NCBI RefSeq assembly: GCF_030440425.1
Contig: NZ_CP098023.1
Coordinates: 248,001 to 312,000, forward strand
Length of the DNA: 64,000 nucleotides
Source of the DNA: Microbulbifer sp. MI-G
Lineage (GTDB): Bacteria; Pseudomonadota; Gammaproteobacteria; Pseudomonadales; Cellvibrionaceae
Direction of reading: 5' to 3'
Each line of letters opens with the position of its first letter. The first letter of the stretch is position 1. Under the pieces are notes generated by a model. That model saw nothing but the letters and a program-made list of their open reading frames with translations. It had not been told where the DNA came from and ran no database searches. Below, one piece after another: positions 44,559 through 53,419 of the stretch. The translations under genes were made by a program, and so were the position numbers.

Positions 44559-45038
44559 ATGAATGCCGTTGATCGTATTGCAGTGTGTGAAACACCGCTC
44601 GATGTGGCTGGCGAATATGCGGCTCTGCAGGGCAGCAGCGGCGATGGTGCCTGCGCCCTGTTTGTGGGCAGCGTACGCGATTTCAATGCCGGTCGAGATG
44701 TCTGCGGCCTGGCCCTGGAGCACTATCCGGGTATGACCGAAAAAAGCCTGCAAGGCATTATTGTTGATGCGCGCAGCCGCTGGCCCCTGGGTCGTGTGGC
44801 CATTGTTCACCGGGTTGGGCCCATGCAGATCAACGATGAGATTGTTTTTATCGGTGTCACCAGCCCCCATCGCCAGGCTGCCTTTGCCGCCTGCCAGTAC
44901 ATGATGGACCGCCTCAAAACCGAGGCGCCTTTCTGGAAGCGCGAAACCGTTTCAGATCAGTCCGGTAACACCTCGCAGCGCTGGATCGAGGCCCGCGCCA
45001 GCGATGCGGAGGAGATGGACAAGTGGTCCGCCGGCTGA
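44559..45038 (+). CDS. moaE: Molybdopterin synthase catalytic subunit
   Basis: The 159-residue subunit transfers two sulphurs to cPMP to make molybdopterin. It has GACALFVGSVRDFN, LALEHYPGMTEKSL, IVHRVGPMQINDEIVFIGVT, SPHRQAAFAACQYMMDRLK and the catalytic lysine region APFWKRE. ATG 44559 follows moaD by 10 nt. Its 3' end overlaps the modA start by 16 nt. Confidence 0.95.
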   Translation: MNAVDRIAVCETPLDVAGEYAALQGSSGDGACALFVGSVRDFNAGRDVCGLALEHYPGMTEKSLQGIIVDARSRWPLGRVAIVHRVGPMQINDEIVFIGVTSPHRQAAFAACQYMMDRLKTEAPFWKRETVSDQSGNTSQRWIEARASDAEEMDKWSAG

Positions 45039-45805
45039 GTCTGCTGCTGCCCGCGCTGCTGGTGGCAATGGCGCTGCCGGTGAATGCCGATAATTGCACC
45101 TTGCGAGTGGCGGTAGCGGCCAGCTTCCGCCCGGCGCTGGAGCAGGTGTTGCCGGAATTTGGCCGTCGCCATGCCTGCCCGGTCCAGCTCAGCAGTGGCA
45201 GTTCCGGCGTGCTCTACCAACAGATAGCACACCGCGCCCCCTTCGACTTATTCCTCTCCGCCGACCGCGAGCGGCCCGAGTTGCTGGAAAAACAGGGCGG
45301 TGTGCTGGGAAACAGTCGCCAGACTTACGCCCTGGGATTGCTGGCGCTCTGGCACCCGAAGTCAGAATCGAATATCGAACAGCTAATGCAAACGTGGCCC
45401 GATACAATCGTCTTGGCGGATCCCAGGGTGGCGCCTTTTGGCAATGCTGCCCGGCAGGTATTGGAAGGCCTGGGCTTATGGGAGAAAAAGCAAACCCAGC
45501 TGGCGCGAGCCCACAACGCCGGTCAGGCCTACTTAATGCTGGATTCCGGCAATGCCCAGTTGGGCTTTGTCGCAGCCAGCCAGATGCGCGCAGCCGGGCG
45601 CACTAACTTCTGGTTGCTGCCGCAGCATTGGTATCACCCGATTGAACAGCAACTGGTGATTCCCATTCAGAGCCGTCGTCCCCAAAAAGCACAGGCTCTC
45701 GCCGATTATTTGCGTTCGCCGGAAGTGCAGGCGCAACTGCGTCGCCTGGGTTATGGCGTTTTACCGGCAGCAGATCGGGGGAGAGAGGGAGGGCGCGGGC
45801 TATGA
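45023..45805 (+). CDS. modA: Molybdate ABC transporter, periplasmic binding protein
   Basis: The 260-residue protein has a signal peptide (LSLLLPALLVAMALPVNA), then LRVAVAASFRPALEQVLPEF, SSGSSGVLYQQIAHRAPFDL and LSADRERPELL, the oxyanion-binding layout of ModA. It captures molybdate for ModBC. GTG 45023 lies within moaE, so the two are probably translationally coupled. Confidence 0.93.
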   Translation: MVRRLSLLLPALLVAMALPVNADNCTLRVAVAASFRPALEQVLPEFGRRHACPVQLSSGSSGVLYQQIAHRAPFDLFLSADRERPELLEKQGGVLGNSRQTYALGLLALWHPKSESNIEQLMQTWPDTIVLADPRVAPFGNAARQVLEGLGLWEKKQTQLARAHNAGQAYLMLDSGNAQLGFVAASQMRAAGRTNFWLLPQHWYHPIEQQLVIPIQSRRPQKAQALADYLRSPEVQAQLRRLGYGVLPAADRGREGGRGL

Positions 45806-46524
45806 CGATCACCGCTGCCGACTGGCAGGCCCTGTGGCTGACCTTAAAGCTGGCCGGGCTGACGACCTTACTGCTGTTTGTGATTGGTGTGCCCCTGGCC
45901 TGGCAGTTGAGTCAATGGCAGAGCCGCTGGCGTCACGGTATCGAGGTCTTGATTACCCTGCCACTGGTGTTGCCGCCGACGGTGCTGGGTTTTTATTTGC
46001 TGTTGTTATTTTCCCCCAATTTCGCCCCCGGTCAGTGGTTGTCACAGCTTTTTGGTGGCCCCCTGGTATTTTCTTTCACCGGCCTGGTGTTTGCCTCGGT
46101 GATTTATTCCCTGCCGTTTATGGTACAACCGCTGCTGGCCGCGTTTCACGCCAACGGCCAGCGCCTGACCCATGCCGCTGCTGCACTGGGTATTCCACCC
46201 TGGGTGGCGTTATGGAAAGTACTCTTGCCCGCAAGCCGCGCCGCAATTGTGAGCGCCTGCGCGCTGACTTTTGCCCACACCCTGGGTGAGTTTGGCGTGG
46301 TGCTGATGATCGGCGGCGCTATTCCCGGTGAGACCCAGGTGGTTTCTATCGCGCTCTACCAGCATGTGGAAACGATGGAGTATGGTGCGGCGCACCGGCT
46401 GGCCCTGATGTTAATGGGGCTGACCACCGTACTCTTGCTGGTGGCTCGTTGGTTGGGATATGTCCTGGCGCCGCGCAGCTCGAATGCAGCGCCTGCCAGG
46501 CCGGTAGTGGGGGTATTGGGCTAA
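45802..46524 (+). CDS. modB: Molybdate ABC transporter, permease
   Basis: The 240-residue permease has about five helices. ITLPLVLPPTVLGFYLL is typical of ModB, and the EAA-like loop AAALGIPPWVALWKVLLP contacts the ATPase. TFAHTLGEFGVVLMIGGAIPGETQ is also typical. It overlaps modA by 4 nt and modC by 1 nt. Confidence 0.95.
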   Translation: MTITAADWQALWLTLKLAGLTTLLLFVIGVPLAWQLSQWQSRWRHGIEVLITLPLVLPPTVLGFYLLLLFSPNFAPGQWLSQLFGGPLVFSFTGLVFASVIYSLPFMVQPLLAAFHANGQRLTHAAAALGIPPWVALWKVLLPASRAAIVSACALTFAHTLGEFGVVLMIGGAIPGETQVVSIALYQHVETMEYGAAHRLALMLMGLTTVLLLVARWLGYVLAPRSSNAAPARPVVGVLG

Positions 46525-47642
46525 TGGAAATCACCCTGTCCCTGTTCGGTACCGCCACCACCGTCTCTGACTCTACCGGGCTCAGCGTCGAAGGGCTGGT
46601 GACCTCCTTCAATGCTGCTACCCCCTGGCAATTAAGCCTGCCGGCCAGTGGTGTTTTCGGCCTGACCGGCCCCTCCGGCAGCGGCAAGAGTACATTGCTG
46701 GCGGCCCTGGCCGGCCAGCGCCGCTGCCGCGGTAAAATCTCTTTTGCCAATACCGTCTGGCAATGTGGGCGCCGCGCGCTGTCTACCCACAAGCGCGCGC
46801 TCTCTCTGGGTTTCCAGGACAGTTGCCTGTTTGCCGGGCAGTCGGTGGCAGATAACCTGGCGCTGGCCCGCCGCTACAGCCGCAGGCCCGTGCCCGGGGA
46901 AGAGTGTGACCAGCTTTTGAAGGCTTTTGGTATTGCGCCACTGCTACATCAGCCGGTAGAGCTATTATCCGGTGGCGAGGCCCAGCGCGTGGCGCTGTTG
47001 CGCCAGCTTTTCCACAATGCACCGCTGCAGTTGTTCGATGAACCGCTGTCAGCAGTGCAGCGGACCCAGGTGTTGCGCTGTCTGTTGCCGACCCTGCGGG
47101 ATTTCTGGGCCCGCTACCCGGCACTGGTGATCTGGACCAGTCACGACTTTGACGAGATACAATTGCTGGCCCAGCGCTGTTTATGGATGGACGCTGCCGA
47201 TTTATCTGCGCCGCTCACCCTGCCTGAAGTTGCTCGGCACCTGGATACTCAGGGTGTGGGGGATAGCTGCCGCAGCCGCATAGAGGCGCGGGTGGAATCC
47301 CTGCAGGAGAGCCTGCTCACCCTGGATTTGGGGGGGATTGCCCTCTATGCAGACAGAGTCGCTGGCCATTACCGCAAAGGCGATACGGCGGCTTTTCTGC
47401 TGGAAGCCGGCGATATCAGCCTCAGTGCAGAGAGGCCGGGCCTGTCCAGTATGCTCAACTGCCTGCCGGTAATGCTGGCTGCAAAACTGCATCTGGCCGA
47501 TGGCCGCATACGACTGCAATTAACTGCCGCAGGGCAGGTGTTGTACGCGGATATTTCCCGCCTCTCCTGCGAGCGCCTGCAACTGCGCGATGGCGCAACC
47601 TACTTTGCCCAATTCAAGGCCGGCAGTCTTGCCGGTTTGTAA
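46524..47642 (+). CDS. modC: Molybdate ABC transporter, ATP-binding protein
   Basis: The 372-residue ATPase has Walker A GPSGSGKST, signature LLSGGEAQRVAL, Walker B LQLFDEP and a switch histidine in WTSHDFDE. The C-terminal third is a TOBE/Mop-type molybdate-binding domain (VESLQESLLTLDLGGIALYA). ATG 46524 overlaps the modB stop. End of the moa-mod operon. Confidence 0.94.
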   Translation: MEITLSLFGTATTVSDSTGLSVEGLVTSFNAATPWQLSLPASGVFGLTGPSGSGKSTLLAALAGQRRCRGKISFANTVWQCGRRALSTHKRALSLGFQDSCLFAGQSVADNLALARRYSRRPVPGEECDQLLKAFGIAPLLHQPVELLSGGEAQRVALLRQLFHNAPLQLFDEPLSAVQRTQVLRCLLPTLRDFWARYPALVIWTSHDFDEIQLLAQRCLWMDAADLSAPLTLPEVARHLDTQGVGDSCRSRIEARVESLQESLLTLDLGGIALYADRVAGHYRKGDTAAFLLEAGDISLSAERPGLSSMLNCLPVMLAAKLHLADGRIRLQLTAAGQVLYADISRLSCERLQLRDGATYFAQFKAGSLAGL

Positions 47643-47742
47643 GTGATCTTTGAGAAAATGGTTGTGCGAAAAATAGTAACTAGCTAAAACCCCGGATGAT
47701 TTTTTGCTATGTTTGAATGCCAGCTAACTAGATGGTACTCAT

Positions 47743-48933
47743 ATGGGCGTTTTAATAGGAATTTCCCTCTTTAACGAGGGCGATAAGTGTTACAGGGAAA
47801 AAGCACAGCATGAGGGCATACCCATAGCGAAAGCGGTGCGTGTTGAGGATTTATATCCGGTCCTGGCCCGCTGTATTAAAGAGAATGGCCACCATTATCG
47901 CTTAAACCGCTCGGGACCGGATACCCTGGAAATAGAGGAGGAGGTTCAGGATTGTGAGCCCTACCGGATCAATTATTTCCAGTACCATATTTGCCGAAAG
48001 GACGATACTGTCGTTATTCGCTCTACCTACAAAGACGATGGCCTGTACTTTTACCTGGCTTGCCGCGCCGCCAGCGGGCAAAAGGTCAAGATCGCTTTTC
48101 ATGGTGAACACCCGTTTTATAACCAAGACTCTATTGCTGAATATCAGGGAGCGGGTAACTACCACCTGGCCTCCTTCTTCGATCTTGAATACTTGCCCGG
48201 TTATATCGAAGCGCACTGCCAGCGTTTCAGTCATTATTCAGAATACTGGTCTTATCATTTCTTTATTCCGAATTTGGGCAGGGTTGGATTGAATAATCAC
48301 ACATCCGATCCAACACAAGCTGTCTACAATCTCGATTTCGATCACCCGGAACGAAAGTTGAAAATATTCCAGTCGGCTATTGAAAAGGATGGCTGTTACT
48401 ATTTTCGCAACACCCTCACGACAGAAAGACTTGTGGAAGTACTTGAGGAAATGAAGGCAGAGTTACAGCCGAAAGGCGTTACGACGATCTTGGGTTGTTT
48501 TGAGGCTGTCCACCAGAATTATTTTGACATTGAAAGCACCATCGAGACTGATACCAGTCTGGCCTCGGTTGTGCAAGAGCTTACCGCGTACCGACAAATT
48601 GTCCGTGAAGGCCCCGTTCAATTTGCGGTAACGGAAAACGCAGATGGGTCTTTTACCGTGCATGCTTACTATTTCCAGGAGCCTGAGGGTTACAGTTATA
48701 CGATCAGTGATGAGGATATCTCTGACGGCCATATTTCTCTGGATAAGTTCCACGATATGGATTTTTACGAGGATATGTGCCGCGCCATTGCCAGGCATCT
48801 ATGCCCGACGATGCCAACGGTAGAAGATTTGGACGAGGTGGCAATCTATTATCACAGGGATTCAGATCGAAAGCTGATCGCCAGCCTTTTTGAGGAAACG
48901 GATATCACTCCGATGTTGACTCAGGTGAAATAA
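47743..48933 (+). CDS. Hypothetical protein, 396 aa
   Basis: This is a soluble, acidic, aromatic-rich protein without signal peptide or membrane segment. It appears to have two halves of mixed alpha/beta composition. Notable segments are INYFQYHICRKDDTVVIRS, YWSYHFFIPNLGRVGLNNHT and LHDMDFYEDMC-like motifs. I recognise no family. AT content is slightly higher than the mod genes, and an independent promoter region of 100 bp precedes it. It separates modC from narK2 without an obvious link to nitrate or molybdenum. Confidence 0.7.
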   Translation: MGVLIGISLFNEGDKCYREKAQHEGIPIAKAVRVEDLYPVLARCIKENGHHYRLNRSGPDTLEIEEEVQDCEPYRINYFQYHICRKDDTVVIRSTYKDDGLYFYLACRAASGQKVKIAFHGEHPFYNQDSIAEYQGAGNYHLASFFDLEYLPGYIEAHCQRFSHYSEYWSYHFFIPNLGRVGLNNHTSDPTQAVYNLDFDHPERKLKIFQSAIEKDGCYYFRNTLTTERLVEVLEEMKAELQPKGVTTILGCFEAVHQNYFDIESTIETDTSLASVVQELTAYRQIVREGPVQFAVTENADGSFTVHAYYFQEPEGYSYTISDEDISDGHISLDKFHDMDFYEDMCRAIARHLCPTMPTVEDLDEVAIYYHRDSDRKLIASLFEETDITPMLTQVK

Positions 48934-48957
48934 AAAAGGGGAGGTGAAGACCTCCCC
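48932..48957 (-). terminator. Intrinsic terminator of narK2 (usable from both sides)
   Basis: GGGGAGGT and ACCTCCCC form an 8-bp stem with a GAAG loop. On the minus strand it is followed by six T, fitting an intrinsic terminator for the narK2 transcript, 31 bp beyond its stop. On the plus strand the T tract is poor, but the hairpin may also end the preceding gene. Confidence 0.8.
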
Positions 48958-48988
48958 GAATTTACGTTATCCCGTGAGTGAAACCGAA

Positions 48989-50602
48989 TTACGGATTATA
49001 GAATTCGCCGTTCTTGCGCAGGTAGAACCAGTAGTTAATCACCAGGCATACCGCATAGAAGATGGCGAAGCCTGCCAGTGCGTATTCCGGGGTGGTGGCC
49101 TTGATTTGCTCACCGAAGACCTTGGGAATATAGAAGGCACCGTAGGCGGCGACCGCTGAGGTCCATCCCAGCACCGGGCCTGCCTGCTCCTTGGGAAACA
49201 CCATGGCAATGGTGCGGAAAGTGGAGCCGTTGCCGATACCGGTGGCGGCAAACAGGATCAAAAACAGCAGGAAGAAGGGCAGGAAGAATGTTTCCGGAGT
49301 GGCTGAAGCGTAGGCGGCTTTCATATAGTAGGCCACACCCAAAGCGCTCGCCACCATAATGACCGCGCAGATCTGGGTGACCAGGGCTCCGCCGATACGG
49401 TCGGAAATCCAGCCACCCACCGGGCGGATCAGGGCGCCGATAAAGGGACCCATCCAGGCGTACATCAGGGCACTGGGGCCGTTGTTATTGATGGTATCAT
49501 GGGTCATTACCCCATCCACCATGACATGGCTGTAACCGAAGATGACCTTGATGGCCAGCGGGAAAGCGGCGGCGAAGCCGATAAAGCTGCCGAAGGTCAT
49601 GGTGTAGATCACACTCATCACCCAGGTGTGCTTGTTGTTGAAGATGCGGTACTGGCGCTGCAGGCTGGTTTTGATCTCGCCGGGCAGGAATTTGAGGCCC
49701 AGCACCGTAGCGGCAATCACCAGCACCAGTACCACTTCCTTGGGCACCCCCCAGCCGGAACCGTTGGCTGCCTCCGGCAGCAGCAGCCACAGACCCACCA
49801 CGGCGGTAAACAGGCCGATGCCCAGCATCATGGTCATCTTGACCATAGCGCCGAGGGCGCTGCCCACATCCGGGGAGACCTCTTCGGTGCGCAGGTTGTT
49901 CATACCGAACCAGCCGATAAAGGCCAGGGGGAGCAAAAACAGCAGCCACACAAAGCCGGCATTCTGAATCCATGCCTCGGAGCCCGCCGGTACCTTGCCG
50001 ATCAGGGAGCCGGAGCTGCTCACCAGGGTCATGGGATCGCCGCCGGCAGCGCCGAAGGCACCGAAGGTCATAAACAGCGGTACCAGGATCTGCATGGTGG
50101 TAACACCGAAGTTGCCCAGGCCTGCATTCAGGCCCAGGGCCAGGCCCTGTTTTTCCCTGGGGAAAAAGAAACTGATGTTGGACATGGAAGAGGCGAAGTT
50201 ACCACCGCCGATACCGGACAGCAGCGCCAACAGCTGGAATGTCCACAGCGGGGTTTCCTTATTCTGCAGGGCGATGCCGGCGCCGAGGGCGGGAATCATC
50301 AGCAGCGCAGTGGTAAACACGATGGTGTTGCGCCCGCCAAACAACCGGATAAAGAAGCTGCTGGGAATGCGCAGGGTCGCTCCGGTGAGCCCGGCGATCG
50401 CCATCAGGGTAAACAGGTCGGCCTTGGCAAAGGGAAAGCCGAGGTTGAGCATTTGTACGGTGATAATGCCCCAGTAGAGCCACACAGCGAAGCCGCACAG
50501 GAGACTGGGAATAGATATCCACAGGTTGCGGTTTGCGATTTTTTTGCCCTTGGACTGCCAGAATTTGCTGTCCTCCGGGGCCCATTCGTAGATGTCAGAC
50601 AC
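48989..50602 (-). CDS. narK: NarK2-type nitrate/nitrite transporter (MFS)
   Basis: The 537-residue protein is a long-form NarK: LTGATLRIPSSFFIRLFGGRN, LLSGIGGGNFASSMSNISFF and NAGLGNFGVTTMQ (nitrate signature) are visible. The second half has PVGGWISDRIGG and a GWTSAVAAYGAFYIPKVFGE helix. Type 2 proteins exchange nitrate for nitrite in respiring cells. GTG 50602 (MSDIYEW) has AGGAGG 10 nt upstream; GTG 50611 would be too close. It is divergent from narL with a NarL site between. Confidence 0.92.
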   Translation of the reverse strand: MSDIYEWAPEDSKFWQSKGKKIANRNLWISIPSLLCGFAVWLYWGIITVQMLNLGFPFAKADLFTLMAIAGLTGATLRIPSSFFIRLFGGRNTIVFTTALLMIPALGAGIALQNKETPLWTFQLLALLSGIGGGNFASSMSNISFFFPREKQGLALGLNAGLGNFGVTTMQILVPLFMTFGAFGAAGGDPMTLVSSSGSLIGKVPAGSEAWIQNAGFVWLLFLLPLAFIGWFGMNNLRTEEVSPDVGSALGAMVKMTMMLGIGLFTAVVGLWLLLPEAANGSGWGVPKEVVLVLVIAATVLGLKFLPGEIKTSLQRQYRIFNNKHTWVMSVIYTMTFGSFIGFAAAFPLAIKVIFGYSHVMVDGVMTHDTINNNGPSALMYAWMGPFIGALIRPVGGWISDRIGGALVTQICAVIMVASALGVAYYMKAAYASATPETFFLPFFLLFLILFAATGIGNGSTFRTIAMVFPKEQAGPVLGWTSAVAAYGAFYIPKVFGEQIKATTPEYALAGFAIFYAVCLVINYWFYLRKNGEFYNP

Positions 50603-50709
50603 AGCGGCCACTCCTCCTAGAAATGATTCTTGCAGCCACTATGGGCCGGGGGCCCTGTGTGCTCAATTACCCTCAGTAAGTAATCCCTTTGCCCTGTGCG
50701 CGTATTGAC

Positions 50710-50725
50710 TACCTCTTTGGGGGTA
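50710..50725. promoter_or_regulatory. NarL-type 7-2-7 site between narK2 and narL
   Basis: TACCTCTTTGGGGGTA has two opposed heptamers (TACCTCT and GGGGGTA) separated by TT, the NarL 7-2-7 layout. It is 108 bp from narK2 and 76 bp from narL, so it could serve either. A second partial heptamer, TACCCTC, lies at about 50668. Confidence 0.65.
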
Positions 50726-50800
50726 GCCGCAGCCGCTGGGCGCTATGGTAAAGTCACTGTTCAGATTTAATACAAATCGCACCACAAAGCAGGATTCTCC

Positions 50801-51466
50801 ATGACCCAGTCCGCCACCGTCATGATGGTCGATGACCACCCCCTGTTCCGCAAGGGGCTCAAGCAACTGTTTGCCATGGAGCCCGGCCTGGAACTGGTGG
50901 CCGAGGCCAGCAGCGGGGAGGAAGCGCTGCAACTGGCCAAGCAACACGAACCGGACCTTATTCTGCTGGACCTGAATATGCGCGGCATGGACGGGCTGGA
51001 CACCCTGCGCGCGATGCGTGCCGCCGATGTGACCTCGCGCATCGTCATTCTCACGGTGTCCGACAATAATGCCGATGTTGTATCCTGCATTCGCGCTGGT
51101 GCCGACGGCTATCTGCTCAAGGATATGGAGCCCGAAGACATTCTCGAGCAGGTGATCCAGGCCACCCACGGCAAGCTCGCTATCAGCCAGCGCCTCACCG
51201 AAATCCTCGCCTCGGCTTTGCGCAAACCGGACAACTCCGGCGCAGACACCCTCTCCAGTCTCACCAGTCGCGAATACCAGATACTGCAGCTGATTGCCGA
51301 CGGCCTCAGCAATAAACTGATCGCCCGTGAGCTGGATATCAGTGATGCCACCGTCAAGGTACACGTGAAACACCTGTTGAAGAAGCTGGGAATGCGCTCC
51401 CGTGTGGAGGCCGCCGTGTGGATGGTCAACCAGAAGCGCCCGGAGTCCCAGGACCGGGCCCACTGA
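50801..51466 (+). CDS. narL: Nitrate/nitrite response regulator NarL
   Basis: The 221-residue protein has a receiver domain (MVDDHPLFRKGLKQLF with acidic pocket, LLDLNMRGMDGLDTL with phospho-aspartate, ILTVSDNNADV) and a LuxR-type helix-turn-helix. The latter reads LTSREYQILQLIADGLSNKL and then VHVKHLLKKLGMRSRVEA. It is phosphorylated by NarX and binds TACYYMT heptamers to activate nar genes. The linkage to narX has been lost: narX is near narG, narL near narK2. Confidence 0.94.
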   Translation: MTQSATVMMVDDHPLFRKGLKQLFAMEPGLELVAEASSGEEALQLAKQHEPDLILLDLNMRGMDGLDTLRAMRAADVTSRIVILTVSDNNADVVSCIRAGADGYLLKDMEPEDILEQVIQATHGKLAISQRLTEILASALRKPDNSGADTLSSLTSREYQILQLIADGLSNKLIARELDISDATVKVHVKHLLKKLGMRSRVEAAVWMVNQKRPESQDRAH

Positions 51467-51512
51467 CGCGCGCCGCGCCCAGCGGCAAGGAATACAGTGA
51501 GAGAGGTTTCCC

Positions 51513-52742
51513 ATGCCCACCATTGACTGCTGTGCCCAGCCGGGCCTGATGCCCCTCGAAAGCGCCCGTGAAAAACTGCTGCAGGTGCTGAGCCCCATTG
51601 CAGGAACCGAGACACTGCCACTGGTGCGTGCGAGTGGCCGGATACTGGCTGAGGAGATCCGTTCCGGTGTGCATCTGCCGCCCTGTGACAACTCTGCCAT
51701 GGATGGTTATGCCCTGCGCTTTGAAGACCTGGCCAGCGGCCTGCCGCTGGAACTGATCGGCAAGTCCTTCGCCGGAGCCCCCTTCGATGGGGTGGTGAAT
51801 CCGGGCACCTGTGTGCGCATTATGACTGGTGCCGCCCTGCCCGCCGGGGCCGACACCGTCGTTATGCAGGAAAATGTCAATGCCCGGGGCGAGTCGATTC
51901 GCATTACCTGCCAGGTCTGTCCCGGTGACCATATCCGCCGCTGCGGCGAGGATGTGGCTGAAGGCGCTGCCCTGCTGGAGCGCGGCGAGTGTATCAGCAT
52001 TGCCCATATCGCCCTGCTGGCAGCCGCCGGTGTGGAGAGGGTGACGGTGCTGCGCAAACCGGTTATCGCACTCTTCTCCACTGGCGACGAGTTACGCCAG
52101 CCGGGAGAGGCCCTTGGTAAAGGGGATATTTACGACAGCAATCGTATCGCCCTGCTGGCGGCTCTGGCGCAGATGAACCTGGAAGTGCTGGATCTGGGAG
52201 TACTGCCGGATAACGAACAGGCCATCAGTGAGGCTCTGCAGCGCGCTGCGCGGGATGCCGATGCCATTATCACCTCCGGTGGTGTCTCCGTCGGCGAGGC
52301 GGACTATACCCGCGAGGTGCTGGAAGCGCTGGGTGAAATCAGCTTTTGGAAAGTGGCCATCAAACCCGGCAAACCCTTCGCCTTTGGTAACCTGCAGGGC
52401 ACCCCCTTCTTCGGTCTGCCCGGCAATCCGGTCTCCGCACTGGTCACTTTCTACCAGCTCACCGTGCCCGCCCTCACCGTATTGAAAGGGGGCCGATGGC
52501 ATGGCCCGCAGGCACTCACCGCACGCTTGTTAACCTCCCTGAAAAAGAAACCCGGGCGCACCGATTTCCAGCGCGGTATCTATCGCACCGGTGACTGCGG
52601 TGAACTGGTGGTGGAGCCGGTGGGTAGCCAGGGCAGCCATATTCTTACCGGTCTTGCCGTTGCCAATTGCTTTATAGTGCTGGCCCGAGAGAGTGGGGGT
52701 GTTGAAGCCGGAGACCGGGTAGTAATTGAGCCTTTGCCTTGA
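51513..52742 (+). CDS. moeA: Molybdopterin molybdenumtransferase
   Basis: The 409-residue enzyme inserts molybdenum into adenylated molybdopterin. It has LPPCDNSAMDGYAL, VNPGTCVRIMTGAALPAGAD, STGDELRQPGE, DSNRIALLAAL, TSGGVSVGEADY and GLPGNPVSALVTFYQL. AGAGAGG lies upstream of ATG 51513, 46 nt after narL, so the two may be co-transcribed. Confidence 0.95.
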   Translation: MPTIDCCAQPGLMPLESAREKLLQVLSPIAGTETLPLVRASGRILAEEIRSGVHLPPCDNSAMDGYALRFEDLASGLPLELIGKSFAGAPFDGVVNPGTCVRIMTGAALPAGADTVVMQENVNARGESIRITCQVCPGDHIRRCGEDVAEGAALLERGECISIAHIALLAAAGVERVTVLRKPVIALFSTGDELRQPGEALGKGDIYDSNRIALLAALAQMNLEVLDLGVLPDNEQAISEALQRAARDADAIITSGGVSVGEADYTREVLEALGEISFWKVAIKPGKPFAFGNLQGTPFFGLPGNPVSALVTFYQLTVPALTVLKGGRWHGPQALTARLLTSLKKKPGRTDFQRGIYRTGDCGELVVEPVGSQGSHILTGLAVANCFIVLARESGGVEAGDRVVIEPLP

Positions 52743-52790
52743 GGGTGCCGCCGGGCACAGGGTTGGCACGATTCATGAAAGTAAAGACAG

Positions 52791-53291
52791 ATGACAGCAC
52801 CGGTAATACTCAAAGCATACGATGCATCCTGGGCTTCAATATTCGAGCGGGAAAAGCGACACTTGATGGCCATAGCCGGGGAGTGGAATCACGGCGGTAT
52901 TGAGCATGTGGGGAGCACGGCTGTTCCGGGAATGGTAGCTAAACCTGTGGTCGATATCATGTTTGGTGTCAGGTCACTGGCGGGCTCAGCACCCGCTATC
53001 GATGTGCTTGTGGAGTCCGGTTATCAATACTGGCCCTACAAAGCGGAGGTCATGCACTGGTTTTGCAAACCGTCTGATACCTTCCGCACCCATCACCTCC
53101 ATTTAATCCCCTTTGAGAGCCCGCTGTGGCGGGAACGCATCCAATTCCGTGACTTGTTGCGCTCCAACCGGGACGTGGCAATCCAATATGCACAGCTGAA
53201 ACGCAAACTGGCAGCCACCCACAAAGAAGACCGCGAAGCCTATACCGAGAAAAAGTGGCCGTTTATCCGCCAGGCATTGCAGAATGCGTAG
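52791..53291 (+). CDS. GrpB (UPF0157) family protein, intact
   Basis: The 166-residue protein is a complete GrpB nucleotidyltransferase-fold member: LKAYDASWASIFEREKRHL, IEHVGSTAVPGMVAKPVVDI, FRTHHLHLIPFES and YAQLKRKLAATHKEDREAYT with WPFIRQAL at the end. Biological role is unknown. It is a distant paralogue of the frameshifted copy at 3401, which shows what the broken copy should look like. It follows moeA by 48 nt. Confidence 0.85.
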   Translation: MTAPVILKAYDASWASIFEREKRHLMAIAGEWNHGGIEHVGSTAVPGMVAKPVVDIMFGVRSLAGSAPAIDVLVESGYQYWPYKAEVMHWFCKPSDTFRTHHLHLIPFESPLWRERIQFRDLLRSNRDVAIQYAQLKRKLAATHKEDREAYTEKKWPFIRQALQNA

Positions 53292-53419
53292 TGTCAACAA
53301 ATGCATCAAGCGCGGTTTTTTTATTGCTAATGCCGCTCTGTGGCAATGCTAAAGTGCAGGAAGAGCGGAAGGGCTCTCTGGCTGCAGCGCCATCAATCAA
53401 TCCCGGGCTCGGTCGTCAA

